Assembly (NCBI RefSeq): GCF_001422925.1
Contig: NZ_LMNI01000010.1
Coordinates: 1,103,542-1,167,541 of the forward strand
Reading direction: 5' to 3'
DNA from: Microbacterium sp. Leaf288
Lineage (GTDB): Bacteria > Actinomycetota > Actinomycetes > Actinomycetales > Microbacteriaceae
Length of the DNA stretch: 64,000 nt
Each line of letters opens with the position of its first letter. Positions within the stretch are counted from its first letter, which is position 1. A program made the translations under genes and the position numbers. This document shows positions 51,543 through 59,192 of this stretch, piece by piece. The notes below the pieces were generated by a model. The model ran no database searches. It was not told the DNA's origin and saw nothing but the letters and a program-made list of their open reading frames with translations.

Positions 51543-52373
51543 ATGTCAGACACAATCACCACCGCCCCGGCCGCCAAGGCCGGCGCCGAGCCGATCATCC
51601 AGCTGGTCGGTGTCAAGAAGTCCTTCGGACCGGTCAGCGTCCTGAAGGGCGTCGACCTGAAGGTCCACCCCGGCAAGGTCACCGCCCTCGTGGGCGACAA
51701 CGGCGCCGGCAAGTCCACGCTGATCAAGGGCCTCGCCGGCGTGCAGCCCTACGACGAGGGCGAAGTCCTGATCGACGGCCAGCACCGCGATCTGCACGCT
51801 CCCCGCGACGCCTCGGGCCTCGGCATCGAGGTCGTCTACCAGGACCTGGCACTGTGCGACAACCTCGACATCGTGCAGAACATGTTCCTCGGTCGCGAGG
51901 AGCTCTCCTTCGGCACCTTCGACGAGGGCCGCATGGAGAAGGAGGCCTCCGACACGCTCCGCTCGCTCTCGGTGCGAACCGTGAAGTCGGTGCGCCAGAA
52001 GGTGTCCAGCCTCTCCGGCGGCCAGCGCCAGACCGTGGCGATCGCCCGCGCCGTCCTCAAGAAGGCGCGCGTGGTCATCCTCGACGAGCCGACCGCGGCG
52101 CTCGGCGTGGCGCAGACCGAGCAGGTGCTGAACCTCGTCAAGCGCCTGTCCGAGCAGGGCGTGGCGGTGATCCTCATCAGCCACAACCTCGCCGACGTGT
52201 TCGAGGTCGCCGACGACATCGCCGTGCTGTATCTCGGCCAGATGGTCGCGCAGATCCCGACGTCCTCGACCACCCGCGACGACGTGGTCGGCTACATCAC
52301 CGGCACCAAGACACCCGCCGGCGTCTCGATCCTCGACACGTCGACCGTTCGCACCGAAGGAGGCGCGGAATGA
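51543..52373 (+). CDS. Sugar ABC transporter ATP-binding protein 2 (single-domain XylG-like)
   Basis: This 276-residue ATPase has a single ABC domain: GDNGAGKST Walker A, VYQDLALCDNLD Q-loop, LSGGQRQTVAIARA signature, VVILDEPTAALG Walker B and ISHN switch. The core is strongly similar to the first ATPase, including the LALCDNLD stretch and GVAQT after Walker B, but it lacks that protein's Pro-rich tail. ATG 51543 follows an AGGAAG site. Its stop overlaps the permease start (ATGA). Confidence 0.93.
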   Translation: MSDTITTAPAAKAGAEPIIQLVGVKKSFGPVSVLKGVDLKVHPGKVTALVGDNGAGKSTLIKGLAGVQPYDEGEVLIDGQHRDLHAPRDASGLGIEVVYQDLALCDNLDIVQNMFLGREELSFGTFDEGRMEKEASDTLRSLSVRTVKSVRQKVSSLSGGQRQTVAIARAVLKKARVVILDEPTAALGVAQTEQVLNLVKRLSEQGVAVILISHNLADVFEVADDIAVLYLGQMVAQIPTSSTTRDDVVGYITGTKTPAGVSILDTSTVRTEGGAE

Positions 52374-53638
52374 GCAGCAACGTGACCCGCACCGAGGCCG
52401 CTCCCGACCCACTCGCCAGCGACATGATCGGCAGCGGCGTCGAAGGCGGCGTCGGCGATCAGATTCGCGCGTGGTGGCAGCGCGTGCGCGGCGGCGACAT
52501 GGGCGCCCTCCCCGCGATCGGCGGCCTCGTCGTCCTCGGAGCACTGTTCTCGATCCTCAGCCCGTTCTTCCTCACCGAACGCAACTTCGCGAATCTGCTC
52601 AACCAGGCCGCCACGCTCGTCGTGCTCGGCATGGCGCTCGTGTTCGTGCTGCTGCTCGGCGAGATCGACCTGTCGGCCGGTGTCACCGGAGGCGTCGGCA
52701 TGGCGCTGTTCGTCGTGCTGAACGCCCAGTTCGGCATCCCGTGGCCGCTCGCGCTGCTGATCGGATTCGGGTTCGGGTTCCTCACCGGCGCCTTGATCGG
52801 CTTCTTCGTGGCGAGAGTCGGCATCCCATCGTTCGTCGTGACATTGGGCTTGTTCCTGGGCTTCCAGGGGCTCGCGCTGGTGATCATCGGCCCGGGCGGC
52901 CTGTTCCGACTCGAGGTGCCCGAGCTCATCGCGCTGCAGAACGGCAATCTGCCGGTGTGGGGCGGCTGGGCGATGCTGGTGATCATGCTCGCCATCTCGG
53001 CGGGGACGTCGTTCTGGGACCGAGCGCGTCGCAAGCGCGCGGGCGTTCCCAACCGGGCCCTGTCGATGGTGTGGATCAAGCTCGCCGCCATCGCCGTCAT
53101 CGGCGGCGTCGTCGTCTATGTGCTGAACCAGAACCGCGGCCAGTCCGTGATCGAGGTCGCCGGCGTGCCGATCGTGGTGCCCGTGGTGCTCGTCATCCTC
53201 TGGATCGGCACCTTCCTGCTGGATCGCACCAAGTTCGGCCGCTACATCTACGCGATCGGCGGCAACGCGGAGGCGGCTCGCCGCTCCGGCGTCAAGGTGC
53301 GCTGGATCAAGTGGTGGGCGTTCGTGATCTGCTCCAGCCTGGCCGTGTTCTCGGCTCTGCTGAGCGTCGCCCGCGTCGGCTCAGTCGACGCGACCGTGGG
53401 GCGCGACATCGTCCTGTCGGGTGTCGCGGCAGCAGTCGTCGGCGGCGTCAGCCTGTTCGGCGGCAAGGGCCGTCTGATGCATGCGGCGATCGGTGCGCTG
53501 GTGATCGCGACGATCACCAACGGCCTCGGGCTGCTCAACCTGCCCGCCGGCGTCAACCTGCTGGTCACGGGCGGCGTGCTGATCCTCGCCGCGACCGTCG
53601 ACGCCCTCTCGAGGGTGCGGTCGGGCGGCGCGCGCTAG
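52370..53638 (+). CDS. Sugar ABC transporter permease 2 (XylH-like)
   Basis: This is a 422-residue inner-membrane permease, paralogous to the one at 48827. The shared N-terminal phrase VRGGDMGALP precedes TM1, then come GEIDLSAGVTGGVG, ARVGIPSFVVTLGLFLGFQG, a central insertion with extra membrane segments, and FGRYIYAIGGNAEAARRSGVKV followed by GGVSLFGGKG. ATGA overlap with the ATPase gene couples translation. It is the last gene of the unit and is closed by a 15-bp-stem terminator. Confidence 0.93.
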   Translation: MSSNVTRTEAAPDPLASDMIGSGVEGGVGDQIRAWWQRVRGGDMGALPAIGGLVVLGALFSILSPFFLTERNFANLLNQAATLVVLGMALVFVLLLGEIDLSAGVTGGVGMALFVVLNAQFGIPWPLALLIGFGFGFLTGALIGFFVARVGIPSFVVTLGLFLGFQGLALVIIGPGGLFRLEVPELIALQNGNLPVWGGWAMLVIMLAISAGTSFWDRARRKRAGVPNRALSMVWIKLAAIAVIGGVVVYVLNQNRGQSVIEVAGVPIVVPVVLVILWIGTFLLDRTKFGRYIYAIGGNAEAARRSGVKVRWIKWWAFVICSSLAVFSALLSVARVGSVDATVGRDIVLSGVAAAVVGGVSLFGGKGRLMHAAIGALVIATITNGLGLLNLPAGVNLLVTGGVLILAATVDALSRVRSGGAR

Positions 53639-53656
53639 CGTCGCGACAGCACGCGA

Positions 53657-53690
53657 AGAGCGCCGGGTGGACTCATCCACCCGGCGCTCT
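53657..53690. terminator. Strong bidirectional terminator
   Basis: AGAGCGCCGGGTGGA (53657-53671) pairs perfectly with TCCACCCGGCGCTCT (53676-53690) over 15 bp with the 4-base loop CTCA. GCGAAG and CTTCGC flank it and could extend the stem. It lies between the convergent permease and sirtuin stops and should serve both strands. Confidence 0.9.
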
Positions 53691-53696
53691 CTTCGC

Positions 53697-54401
53697 CTAT
53701 CCGGCGCTCCGCGCCGCGATCACCTCGTCGACCCACGCCGGCACGAGCTCGCTCGCGAGGCCGGCCCGCGCCTCGTCGAAAGGCACCGCCGGGTCGCTCG
53801 GCTCGAGGTTGAGCTCCACGGTGCGCGCGCCGAAGGCTGCCGCGAGCGCCACGTACCCCGCCGCCGGGTACACCTCCCCCGACGTGCCGATCGAGACGAA
53901 CACGTCGCACGCGACGACGGCCTGCTCGATGCGATCGAGCTCGTACGGCATCTCGCCGAACCACACCACGTCGGGGCGCAGCATCCGTTCTCCGCAGACC
54001 GGGCAGGCGGGGCGGTCGATGAGGTCGGCGTCCCACTCGGGCCGGGATCCGCACGCGAGGCAGAGCGCTCGGCGCAGCTCGCCGTGCATGTGCACGAGGT
54101 TCCGGCTGCCGGCGCGCTCGTGCAGGTCGTCGACGTTCTGCGTGACGACGAGCAGGTCGTCACCGATCGCGCCCTCGAGACGGGCGAGCGCGCGGTGCGC
54201 GGCATTCGGGACGACGGATGCTGCCGCCCGCCGTCGCGCGTCATAGAACGCCTGGACGAGGTCGGGATCGCGCTCGAAGCCCTCCGGCGTCGCGACGTCT
54301 TCGATGTCGTGCCCTTCCCAGAGCCCGTCGGCGCCGCGGAACGTGGGCACGCCGCTCTCGGCCGAGATGCCGGCGCCGGTCAGCACGACGACGCGGTTCA
54401 T
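53697..54401 (-). CDS. cobB: NAD-dependent protein deacylase, class III sirtuin
   Basis: This 234-residue sirtuin removes acyl groups from protein lysines using NAD. It has the GAGISAESGVPTFRG and TQNVDDLHERAG motifs, catalytic His in HMHGE, and the zinc site CLAC...CPVC. FYDARRR contains the YxxR pair (Tyr and Arg) that marks class III sirtuins (CobB, SIRT5) able to remove succinyl and malonyl groups. In bacteria this often reverses acetylation of acetyl-CoA synthetase and other enzymes. The ATG start overlaps the stop of the upstream hydrolase-like gene (ATGA), so both are translated together. Confidence 0.95.
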   Translation of the reverse strand: MNRVVVLTGAGISAESGVPTFRGADGLWEGHDIEDVATPEGFERDPDLVQAFYDARRRAAASVVPNAAHRALARLEGAIGDDLLVVTQNVDDLHERAGSRNLVHMHGELRRALCLACGSRPEWDADLIDRPACPVCGERMLRPDVVWFGEMPYELDRIEQAVVACDVFVSIGTSGEVYPAAGYVALAAAFGARTVELNLEPSDPAVPFDEARAGLASELVPAWVDEVIAARSAG

Positions 54402-55018
54402 CGCAGGGTTCCGGGCGCGACGTGCGACAGCACGCGCTCCCAGACGTCCGCGAGGATGAGCCGCGCCTCGATGTCGTCCGTCCGCGGCACCATCTCGATC
54501 CGCGCCGACGACAGGTGGTCCTTGAACCAGCGGGCCGCCCCGGAAGCGGCCATCGGATCAGCCTGCCCGTTCATGAGGAGCGTCTTGGCGGCGATGCGGC
54601 CCAGGAGCACGGCGACCTCGCTCGCGCCGAGCTCGGACTCGGGCCGGGGAACAGCGACGAGCGCCAGCCGGTCGACGCCGTCGCCGAGGTGCGCCGCGAT
54701 CATGATCGCGAGCTCCCCGGCCTCGCCGACGCCCACGAGCCCGATCGGGCGCCCGTGGGCCTCCTCTGCGATGAACCGCGCGATGACGCTCGCGGTCGCC
54801 TCCGCCGGGGTCGCGCCGCGGTACGCCGCGGGATCGTCGATGTCGTCGACCGTGAGCCCCACCGCGACGATCCTCGCGTCGCGCCGTACGGTGGCGTCGG
54901 GGCGTGGATCCGACAGGGTCGAAACCCCCGAACGGAGCAGCACGACCGTGCGCTCCGCGCCGGGCGCCCCGAAGCTGCGGTTCTCGTACGAGGCGTCGGG
55001 CGCGGCTCCCTTGGTCAT
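54398..55018 (-). CDS. Alpha/beta-hydrolase-like protein with degenerate active site
   Basis: This is a 206-residue cytosolic protein of unknown function. Features that suggest an alpha/beta-hydrolase fold: a strand pair TVVLLRSG, the elbow-like GLVGVGEAGELA (Gly96-Gly101), RLALVAVPRPESEL, and MNGQADPM, where the acid Asp is kept. The nucleophile Ser of GxSxG is replaced by Gly (or Glu, depending on alignment), and no His motif is evident near the C terminus. It may therefore be a non-catalytic or binding protein. ATG 55018 is preferred over an in-frame TTG two codons upstream. The ATGA overlap with the sirtuin gene suggests a linked role. I do not recognise a characterised homologue. Confidence 0.7.
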   Translation of the reverse strand: MTKGAAPDASYENRSFGAPGAERTVVLLRSGVSTLSDPRPDATVRRDARIVAVGLTVDDIDDPAAYRGATPAEATASVIARFIAEEAHGRPIGLVGVGEAGELAIMIAAHLGDGVDRLALVAVPRPESELGASEVAVLLGRIAAKTLLMNGQADPMAASGAARWFKDHLSSARIEMVPRTDDIEARLILADVWERVLSHVAPGTLR

Positions 55019-55075
55019 GGCCAAATCCTACGAGCCCTCCGATGCGCGTTGGGGGGCACCGATCGCCCCACGACC

Positions 55076-55144
55076 GTGAGACGACAGTCGGCCGCCGAGA
55101 CGGCGGGCAGAACCCACGGTCTCGGCGGCCGGCTGTGGTCTCAC
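55076..55144. terminator. Large 26-bp inverted repeat downstream of citM
   Basis: The arms 55076-55101 and 55119-55144 match in 24 of 26 positions around a 17-base loop; the shared core is CGGCCGCCGAGAC. It begins 17 bases after the citM stop on the minus strand, and lies upstream of the hydrolase-like gene. It probably terminates citM; the very long arms may also be a genomic repeat element. Confidence 0.8.
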
Positions 55145-55160
55145 GCGAAGGAGCGCGTCG

Positions 55161-56693
55161 TCAGGCCATCAGCGGAATGGCGCCGACCAGCACGCCGACC
55201 GCGAGCATCGCGAGCGAGACGATCGTGGCGCGCCACAGCACCTTCTTGTGGTGGTCGCCGAGGTTCACGCTCGCGAGCGAGACCAGCAGGAGGATCGCCG
55301 GCACCAGCGGGCTCTGCAGGTGCACCGGCTGGCCGGTGATCGATGCCCGCGCCATCTCGACCGGGGCGATCCCGAAGTGCTCCGCGCTCTGCGCGAGCAC
55401 CGGCAGGATGCCGTAGTAGAACGCGTCGTTCGACATGAAGAACGTGAACGGGATCGACAGGATGCCGGTGATCACGGCGAGGAACGGGCCGAGCGAGGCG
55501 GGGATCACGGTCGTGATCCAGGTGGCCATGGCGTCGACCATGCCCGTGCCGTTCAGCACGCCGACCAGCACGCCCGCGGCCAGCACCATCGACACCACGC
55601 CGACGATGCTCGGAGCATGCGCGACGATCTCGTCGGCCTGGCTCTTGAGCTTGCGGAAGTTGACCACCAGCGCGATCGCGGCGCCGACCATGAAGACGTA
55701 CGCGAGCGGGAAGATGTCGAGCACCAGCAGCACCATCACCACGAGCGTGAGCGCCAGGTTGAACCAGATCAGCTTCGGCCGCAGCGTCGCGCGGTTCGGG
55801 TCGAGCATCGTGTCCGCCATCGCGGTGTCTTCACGGTCCACCACCGCGGTCGCCGCGGGCACGCCACCGTGACCGCCGGCGAGGGTGACGATATTGCCGG
55901 TGCGCAGCGTCGCACGGGCGCCCGGCTTCGTGTCGGCGCCGCGGAAGATCCGCGGGCCGGCGAGCGAGCCGCCGTCACCGAGACGCGAGGCGTCGATGCT
56001 GCCGATGCGCTTGCGCTCCGAGAGGCCGAGGAACCACGCGAACGTCAGCGCGATGACCAGGCCGGCCGCGAGGGACGGCAGCATCGGCACGAAGATGTCG
56101 GTCGGCTGCAGGCCCAGCGCGGTCGCGGCACGGACGGTCGGACCACCCCACGGCACGATGTTGAGCGTGCCGTTCATGAGACCCGCCACGCACGTGAGCA
56201 CGACGGGGCTCATGCCCAGACGCAGGTAGATCGGCAGCATCGCGGAGGTCGTGATGATGAATGTCGTGGACCCGTCGCCGTCGAGCGACACCGCTCCCGC
56301 GAGGAGCGCCGTGCCCAGCACGACCTTCGCCGGGTCGTCGCCCAGCAGCCTCGTGATCGCGCGGATGAGCGGGTCGAACAGCCCGACGTCGATCATGATG
56401 CCGAAGTACATGATCGCGAACATGAGCAGAGCGGCGGTGGGAGCCATGCTGCTGATGGCGTCGATGATCATGTCGCCGAGCCCGAGCCCCGCGCCGGCGA
56501 ACAGGCCGAACACCGTGGGCACGAGGATGAGCGCGACCATCGGCGTGAGCCGCCGCGTCATGATGAGCGCCATGAAGACGAGCACCATCGTGAACCCGAG
56601 GGCGACCAGCACCCATTCGGGCGGGACGAAGGCCGTCGCGTAGCCTTCGTCGGCCTCGGCGGCCTGGAGGAGGAACGGTGCTGCCGCGTTCAT
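55161..56693 (-). CDS. CitMHS-family citrate/metal-H+ symporter
   Basis: This 510-residue inner-membrane transporter belongs to the CitM/CitH family, which takes up divalent-metal-complexed citrate with protons. It has about eleven to twelve hydrophobic segments. Family motifs include FGIMIDVGLFDPL, SLDGDGSTTFIITTSAMLPIY, GLMNGTLNIVPWGGPT and FFMSNDAFYYGILPVL. A cytosolic loop of about 85 residues (about 245-330) separates the halves. The ATG 56693 has AAGGAG five bases upstream. The divergent two-component genes are of the CitA/CitB type that senses citrate or C4-dicarboxylates, so citrate-responsive control is likely. The metal preference (Mg or Ca) cannot be read from the sequence. Confidence 0.9.
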   Translation of the reverse strand: MNAAAPFLLQAAEADEGYATAFVPPEWVLVALGFTMVLVFMALIMTRRLTPMVALILVPTVFGLFAGAGLGLGDMIIDAISSMAPTAALLMFAIMYFGIMIDVGLFDPLIRAITRLLGDDPAKVVLGTALLAGAVSLDGDGSTTFIITTSAMLPIYLRLGMSPVVLTCVAGLMNGTLNIVPWGGPTVRAATALGLQPTDIFVPMLPSLAAGLVIALTFAWFLGLSERKRIGSIDASRLGDGGSLAGPRIFRGADTKPGARATLRTGNIVTLAGGHGGVPAATAVVDREDTAMADTMLDPNRATLRPKLIWFNLALTLVVMVLLVLDIFPLAYVFMVGAAIALVVNFRKLKSQADEIVAHAPSIVGVVSMVLAAGVLVGVLNGTGMVDAMATWITTVIPASLGPFLAVITGILSIPFTFFMSNDAFYYGILPVLAQSAEHFGIAPVEMARASITGQPVHLQSPLVPAILLLVSLASVNLGDHHKKVLWRATIVSLAMLAVGVLVGAIPLMA

Positions 56694-56873
56694 GTCGACT
56701 CCTTCGTCGTGGGGTGCGTCAGGTCTCCCGCACCGTTTCGCGGTGCGTCTGGGAGAGACTAGGTCGAGCCCCGGACCGGCGCGCGGTAAGTCGCATTCCC
56801 TCACGTTGTGCGCGTAGCGTGTGTTCTGCGCATTCTGCTCACGCGCAGTCCGCTCACACACCCGGGAGGTGGC
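56694..56873. promoter_or_regulatory. Divergent control region citM / two-component system
   Basis: This 180-base gap carries the promoters of citM (minus) and the sensor-regulator pair (plus). Besides the stem-loop it holds near-repeats TCTGCGCATTCTGC and CACGCGCAG (about 56825-56848). No clear promoter boxes. The GGGAGG at 56864-56869 is the ribosome site of the kinase gene. Confidence 0.5.
56723..56759. promoter_or_regulatory. Imperfect stem-loop in the citM leader
   Basis: GCACCG-TTTCG-CGGTGC (56730-56746; extended by one base pair on the outside) is a 6-7 bp hairpin. The surrounding GTCTCCC and GGGAGAGAC could pair with bulges. It lies 30-66 bases upstream of the citM start and is a candidate operator or leader structure in the divergent control region. 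Confidence 0.45.
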
Positions 56874-58526
56874 ATGCGCTTCGCGACACGGCTGCTGCTG
56901 GTGCAGCTGGCGACGGTCGCCGCCGTCGTCGCCGTGTGCGCGCTCGTCTTCGGATGGCTGGGCGTGCGTCAGCTGCGCGCGGAGTCCGAGGCCGCCGCGC
57001 TCAACATCGCCCGCACCGTCGCCGAGGACCCCGACGTCAAGTCCCTCGTCGCCGATTTCTCAGCTGACCCGGGAACTCCGGATGCCGCGGACCTCCGTGA
57101 CGGTCCGCTGCAGCAGATCGCCACGGATGTGGCCGAACGCACCGACGCGCTGTTCGTCGTGATCACCGACGACCACGGCATCCGTCTCGCCCACCCGAAT
57201 CAGGACCTGCTCGGCCAGGTGGTCTCGACCCCCTTCGCCGAGGTGCTCGAGGGCAACGAGGTGGTCGACTGGGAGGTCGGCACGCTCGGCGAGTCCGCCC
57301 GCGCGAAGGTGCCGATCTACGCCGAGGCCGGTGGTGTCCCGGCGGGCGAGGTCAGCGTCGGCTTCGAGCGTGCGAGCGTGTTCGACGACCTCCCTGCGCT
57401 CCTCACGACGATCGCGGTCGCCGCGCTCGGTGGAGTGGCCCTGGCGACGTTGGCGACGCTGCTCCTGCGGCGGCGCTTCGAACGGCTGACCCTCGGACTT
57501 CAGCCGGAAGAGCTCGTGGCCCTCGTTCAGAATCAGGCCGCGGTGCTCGAGGGCGTCGGGGACGGCGTCGTCGCCCTCGATCCCGACGGCGTCGTGCGCG
57601 TGTGCAATGAGGCGGCGGAGCGGATGCTGGGACTCGACGATCCCGTCGGCCGCCGGTTCGACGAACTGGCGTTGCCGGAAGACGTGCTCCGGGCCGCGCG
57701 CGAGGGCGCGACCGCCGTCGAGGCGGTGGTGGGCGACCGTGTGCTGTACATCGACACGCGTCCGGTGCGCCGCGACGCCCGCGCGCTCGGAGAGATCGTC
57801 GTGGTGCGCGACCGCACCGATGTCGAGGCGCTCGCCGGCCGGCTCGAGACCGTCCGCGCCATGACCGAGGCGCTCCGCGTGCAGCGGCACGAGTTCGCCA
57901 ATCGCCTGCACGTCGCATCGGGGCTGATCGACGCCGACCGCGTCGACGAGGCGCGCGCGTTCCTCGGCGACCTCACCGAGCGCGGAGCCGTCGACTTCGC
58001 CGTCTCCGGCCTCGAGCGCGTTCCCGACGCATTCCTCCAGTCCCTTCTGGGCGCGACGGGCGTGGCGGCGCGTGAACGGGGCGTGAGCCTGCGGGTCTCC
58101 GACGACACCCTGCTGCTGAGCGAGGTCGCACTGCCGGAGGATGTGGCAGCCATCCTCGGCAACCTCGTCGGCAACGCGGTGACCGCAGCCGTCGCCGGCG
58201 ACGAACCCCGCTGGGTCGAGGTCGCGCTGCTGGGCGACGACGACGAACTCGTGGTCACGGTCGCCGACTCGGGCCGCGGCATCCGCCCGCTCGGGAGCGA
58301 TCCGTTCATCCGCGCCGGATCTCGCGAGGCCGATCCGGATCGCAACGACGCGGTGCACGGACACGGCTACGGTCTGCCGCTCTCCCGCGACCTCGCTCGC
58401 CGGCACGGCGGCGACGTGTGGCTCATCGATGCCGGCAGCCACGGTTCGGGCGCCGTGTTCGGGGCGCGACTTCCGGGCGCGCTGCGCCGCGAGCCGACTG
58501 TCTCTCGAGAGGAGAAGAACGCATGA
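56874..58526 (+). CDS. Sensor histidine kinase, CitA/DcuS-like
   Basis: This is a 550-residue membrane sensor. TM1 covers about residues 7-29, an extracytoplasmic PAS-type (PASc/CACHE) sensor domain 30-165 contains DALFVVITDDHGIRLAHPN and the GRVSVG-like GEVSVGFERAS end, TM2 covers about 168-195. A cytosolic PAS domain (about 205-310; GVGDGVVALDPDGVVRVCNEAAERMLG) follows. The dimerisation box is LRVQRHEFANRLHV with phospho-His339, then the ATPase domain with NLVGNAVTAA and DSGRGI. This is the CitA/DcuS layout, sensing citrate or C4-dicarboxylates. ATG 56874 follows GGGAGG; the stop overlaps the regulator start (ATGA). Confidence 0.92.
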   Translation: MRFATRLLLVQLATVAAVVAVCALVFGWLGVRQLRAESEAAALNIARTVAEDPDVKSLVADFSADPGTPDAADLRDGPLQQIATDVAERTDALFVVITDDHGIRLAHPNQDLLGQVVSTPFAEVLEGNEVVDWEVGTLGESARAKVPIYAEAGGVPAGEVSVGFERASVFDDLPALLTTIAVAALGGVALATLATLLLRRRFERLTLGLQPEELVALVQNQAAVLEGVGDGVVALDPDGVVRVCNEAAERMLGLDDPVGRRFDELALPEDVLRAAREGATAVEAVVGDRVLYIDTRPVRRDARALGEIVVVRDRTDVEALAGRLETVRAMTEALRVQRHEFANRLHVASGLIDADRVDEARAFLGDLTERGAVDFAVSGLERVPDAFLQSLLGATGVAARERGVSLRVSDDTLLLSEVALPEDVAAILGNLVGNAVTAAVAGDEPRWVEVALLGDDDELVVTVADSGRGIRPLGSDPFIRAGSREADPDRNDAVHGHGYGLPLSRDLARRHGGDVWLIDAGSHGSGAVFGARLPGALRREPTVSREEKNA

Positions 58527-59179
58527 GTCAGCCCATCCGTGTGCTCGTCGTCGACGACGACTTCCGCGTCGCCGGACTGCACCGCGACGTCGTGGCCTCT
58601 CGCACCGGCTTCACCGCGCTGGACCCCGTGCATTCGCTGGGGGCCGCGCGCCAGGCCGTGCGCGCCCACGCCCCCGACCTGCTGCTCGTGGACGCCTTCC
58701 TCCCCGATGGGGACGGAGTCGAATTCATCGCGGGTGTCGACGTGGACGCGTTCGTGCTGTCGGCTGCGACGGATGCTGCGACCGTGCGTCGTGCGCTGCG
58801 CGCGGGCGCACTCGCGTACCTGACGAAGCCGTTCGAGGCCCGCGTGCTGGCGGAGCGCCTCGACCGCTACGCGCGCATGCGGAATCTCCTCGCCACCGAC
58901 CGCCCGCTCGAGCAGGAGCAGATCGACCGCGCCCTCACGATCCTCCACGGCAGCGCGGAACCTGCCACCGTCGCCCGATCGGCGACGGAACAGCTGATCC
59001 TCGCGGGCCTCGGCGACGACGAGGCGTCAGCGGCCGAGGTCGCCGACCGCGTGGGCATCTCGCGCGCGACCGCGCAGCGCCACCTCGCCACCCTCGCCGC
59101 ACGCGGCCAGGTCGAGGTGCAGCTGCGCTACGGCACCACCGGAAGACCCGAGCACCGGTACGTCGCTGCCCGACGATGA
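58523..59179 (+). CDS. Response regulator, CitB/DcuR-like
   Basis: This 218-residue regulator has a receiver domain (1-120) with acidic pair VVDDDF, phospho-Asp57 in LLLVDAFLPDGDG, a Ser/Thr near SAATD and Lys in LTKPF. The C-terminal domain (about 160-215) has a helix-turn-helix EVADRVGISRATAQRHLATLAARG of the type used by CitB/DcuR. It is coupled to the kinase gene by an ATGA overlap and presumably activates citM in response to citrate. Its stop lies 13 bases from the convergent DNA ligase stop. Confidence 0.92.
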   Translation: MSQPIRVLVVDDDFRVAGLHRDVVASRTGFTALDPVHSLGAARQAVRAHAPDLLLVDAFLPDGDGVEFIAGVDVDAFVLSAATDAATVRRALRAGALAYLTKPFEARVLAERLDRYARMRNLLATDRPLEQEQIDRALTILHGSAEPATVARSATEQLILAGLGDDEASAAEVADRVGISRATAQRHLATLAARGQVEVQLRYGTTGRPEHRYVAARR

Positions 59180-59192
59180 CGCAGCGCCGCCG

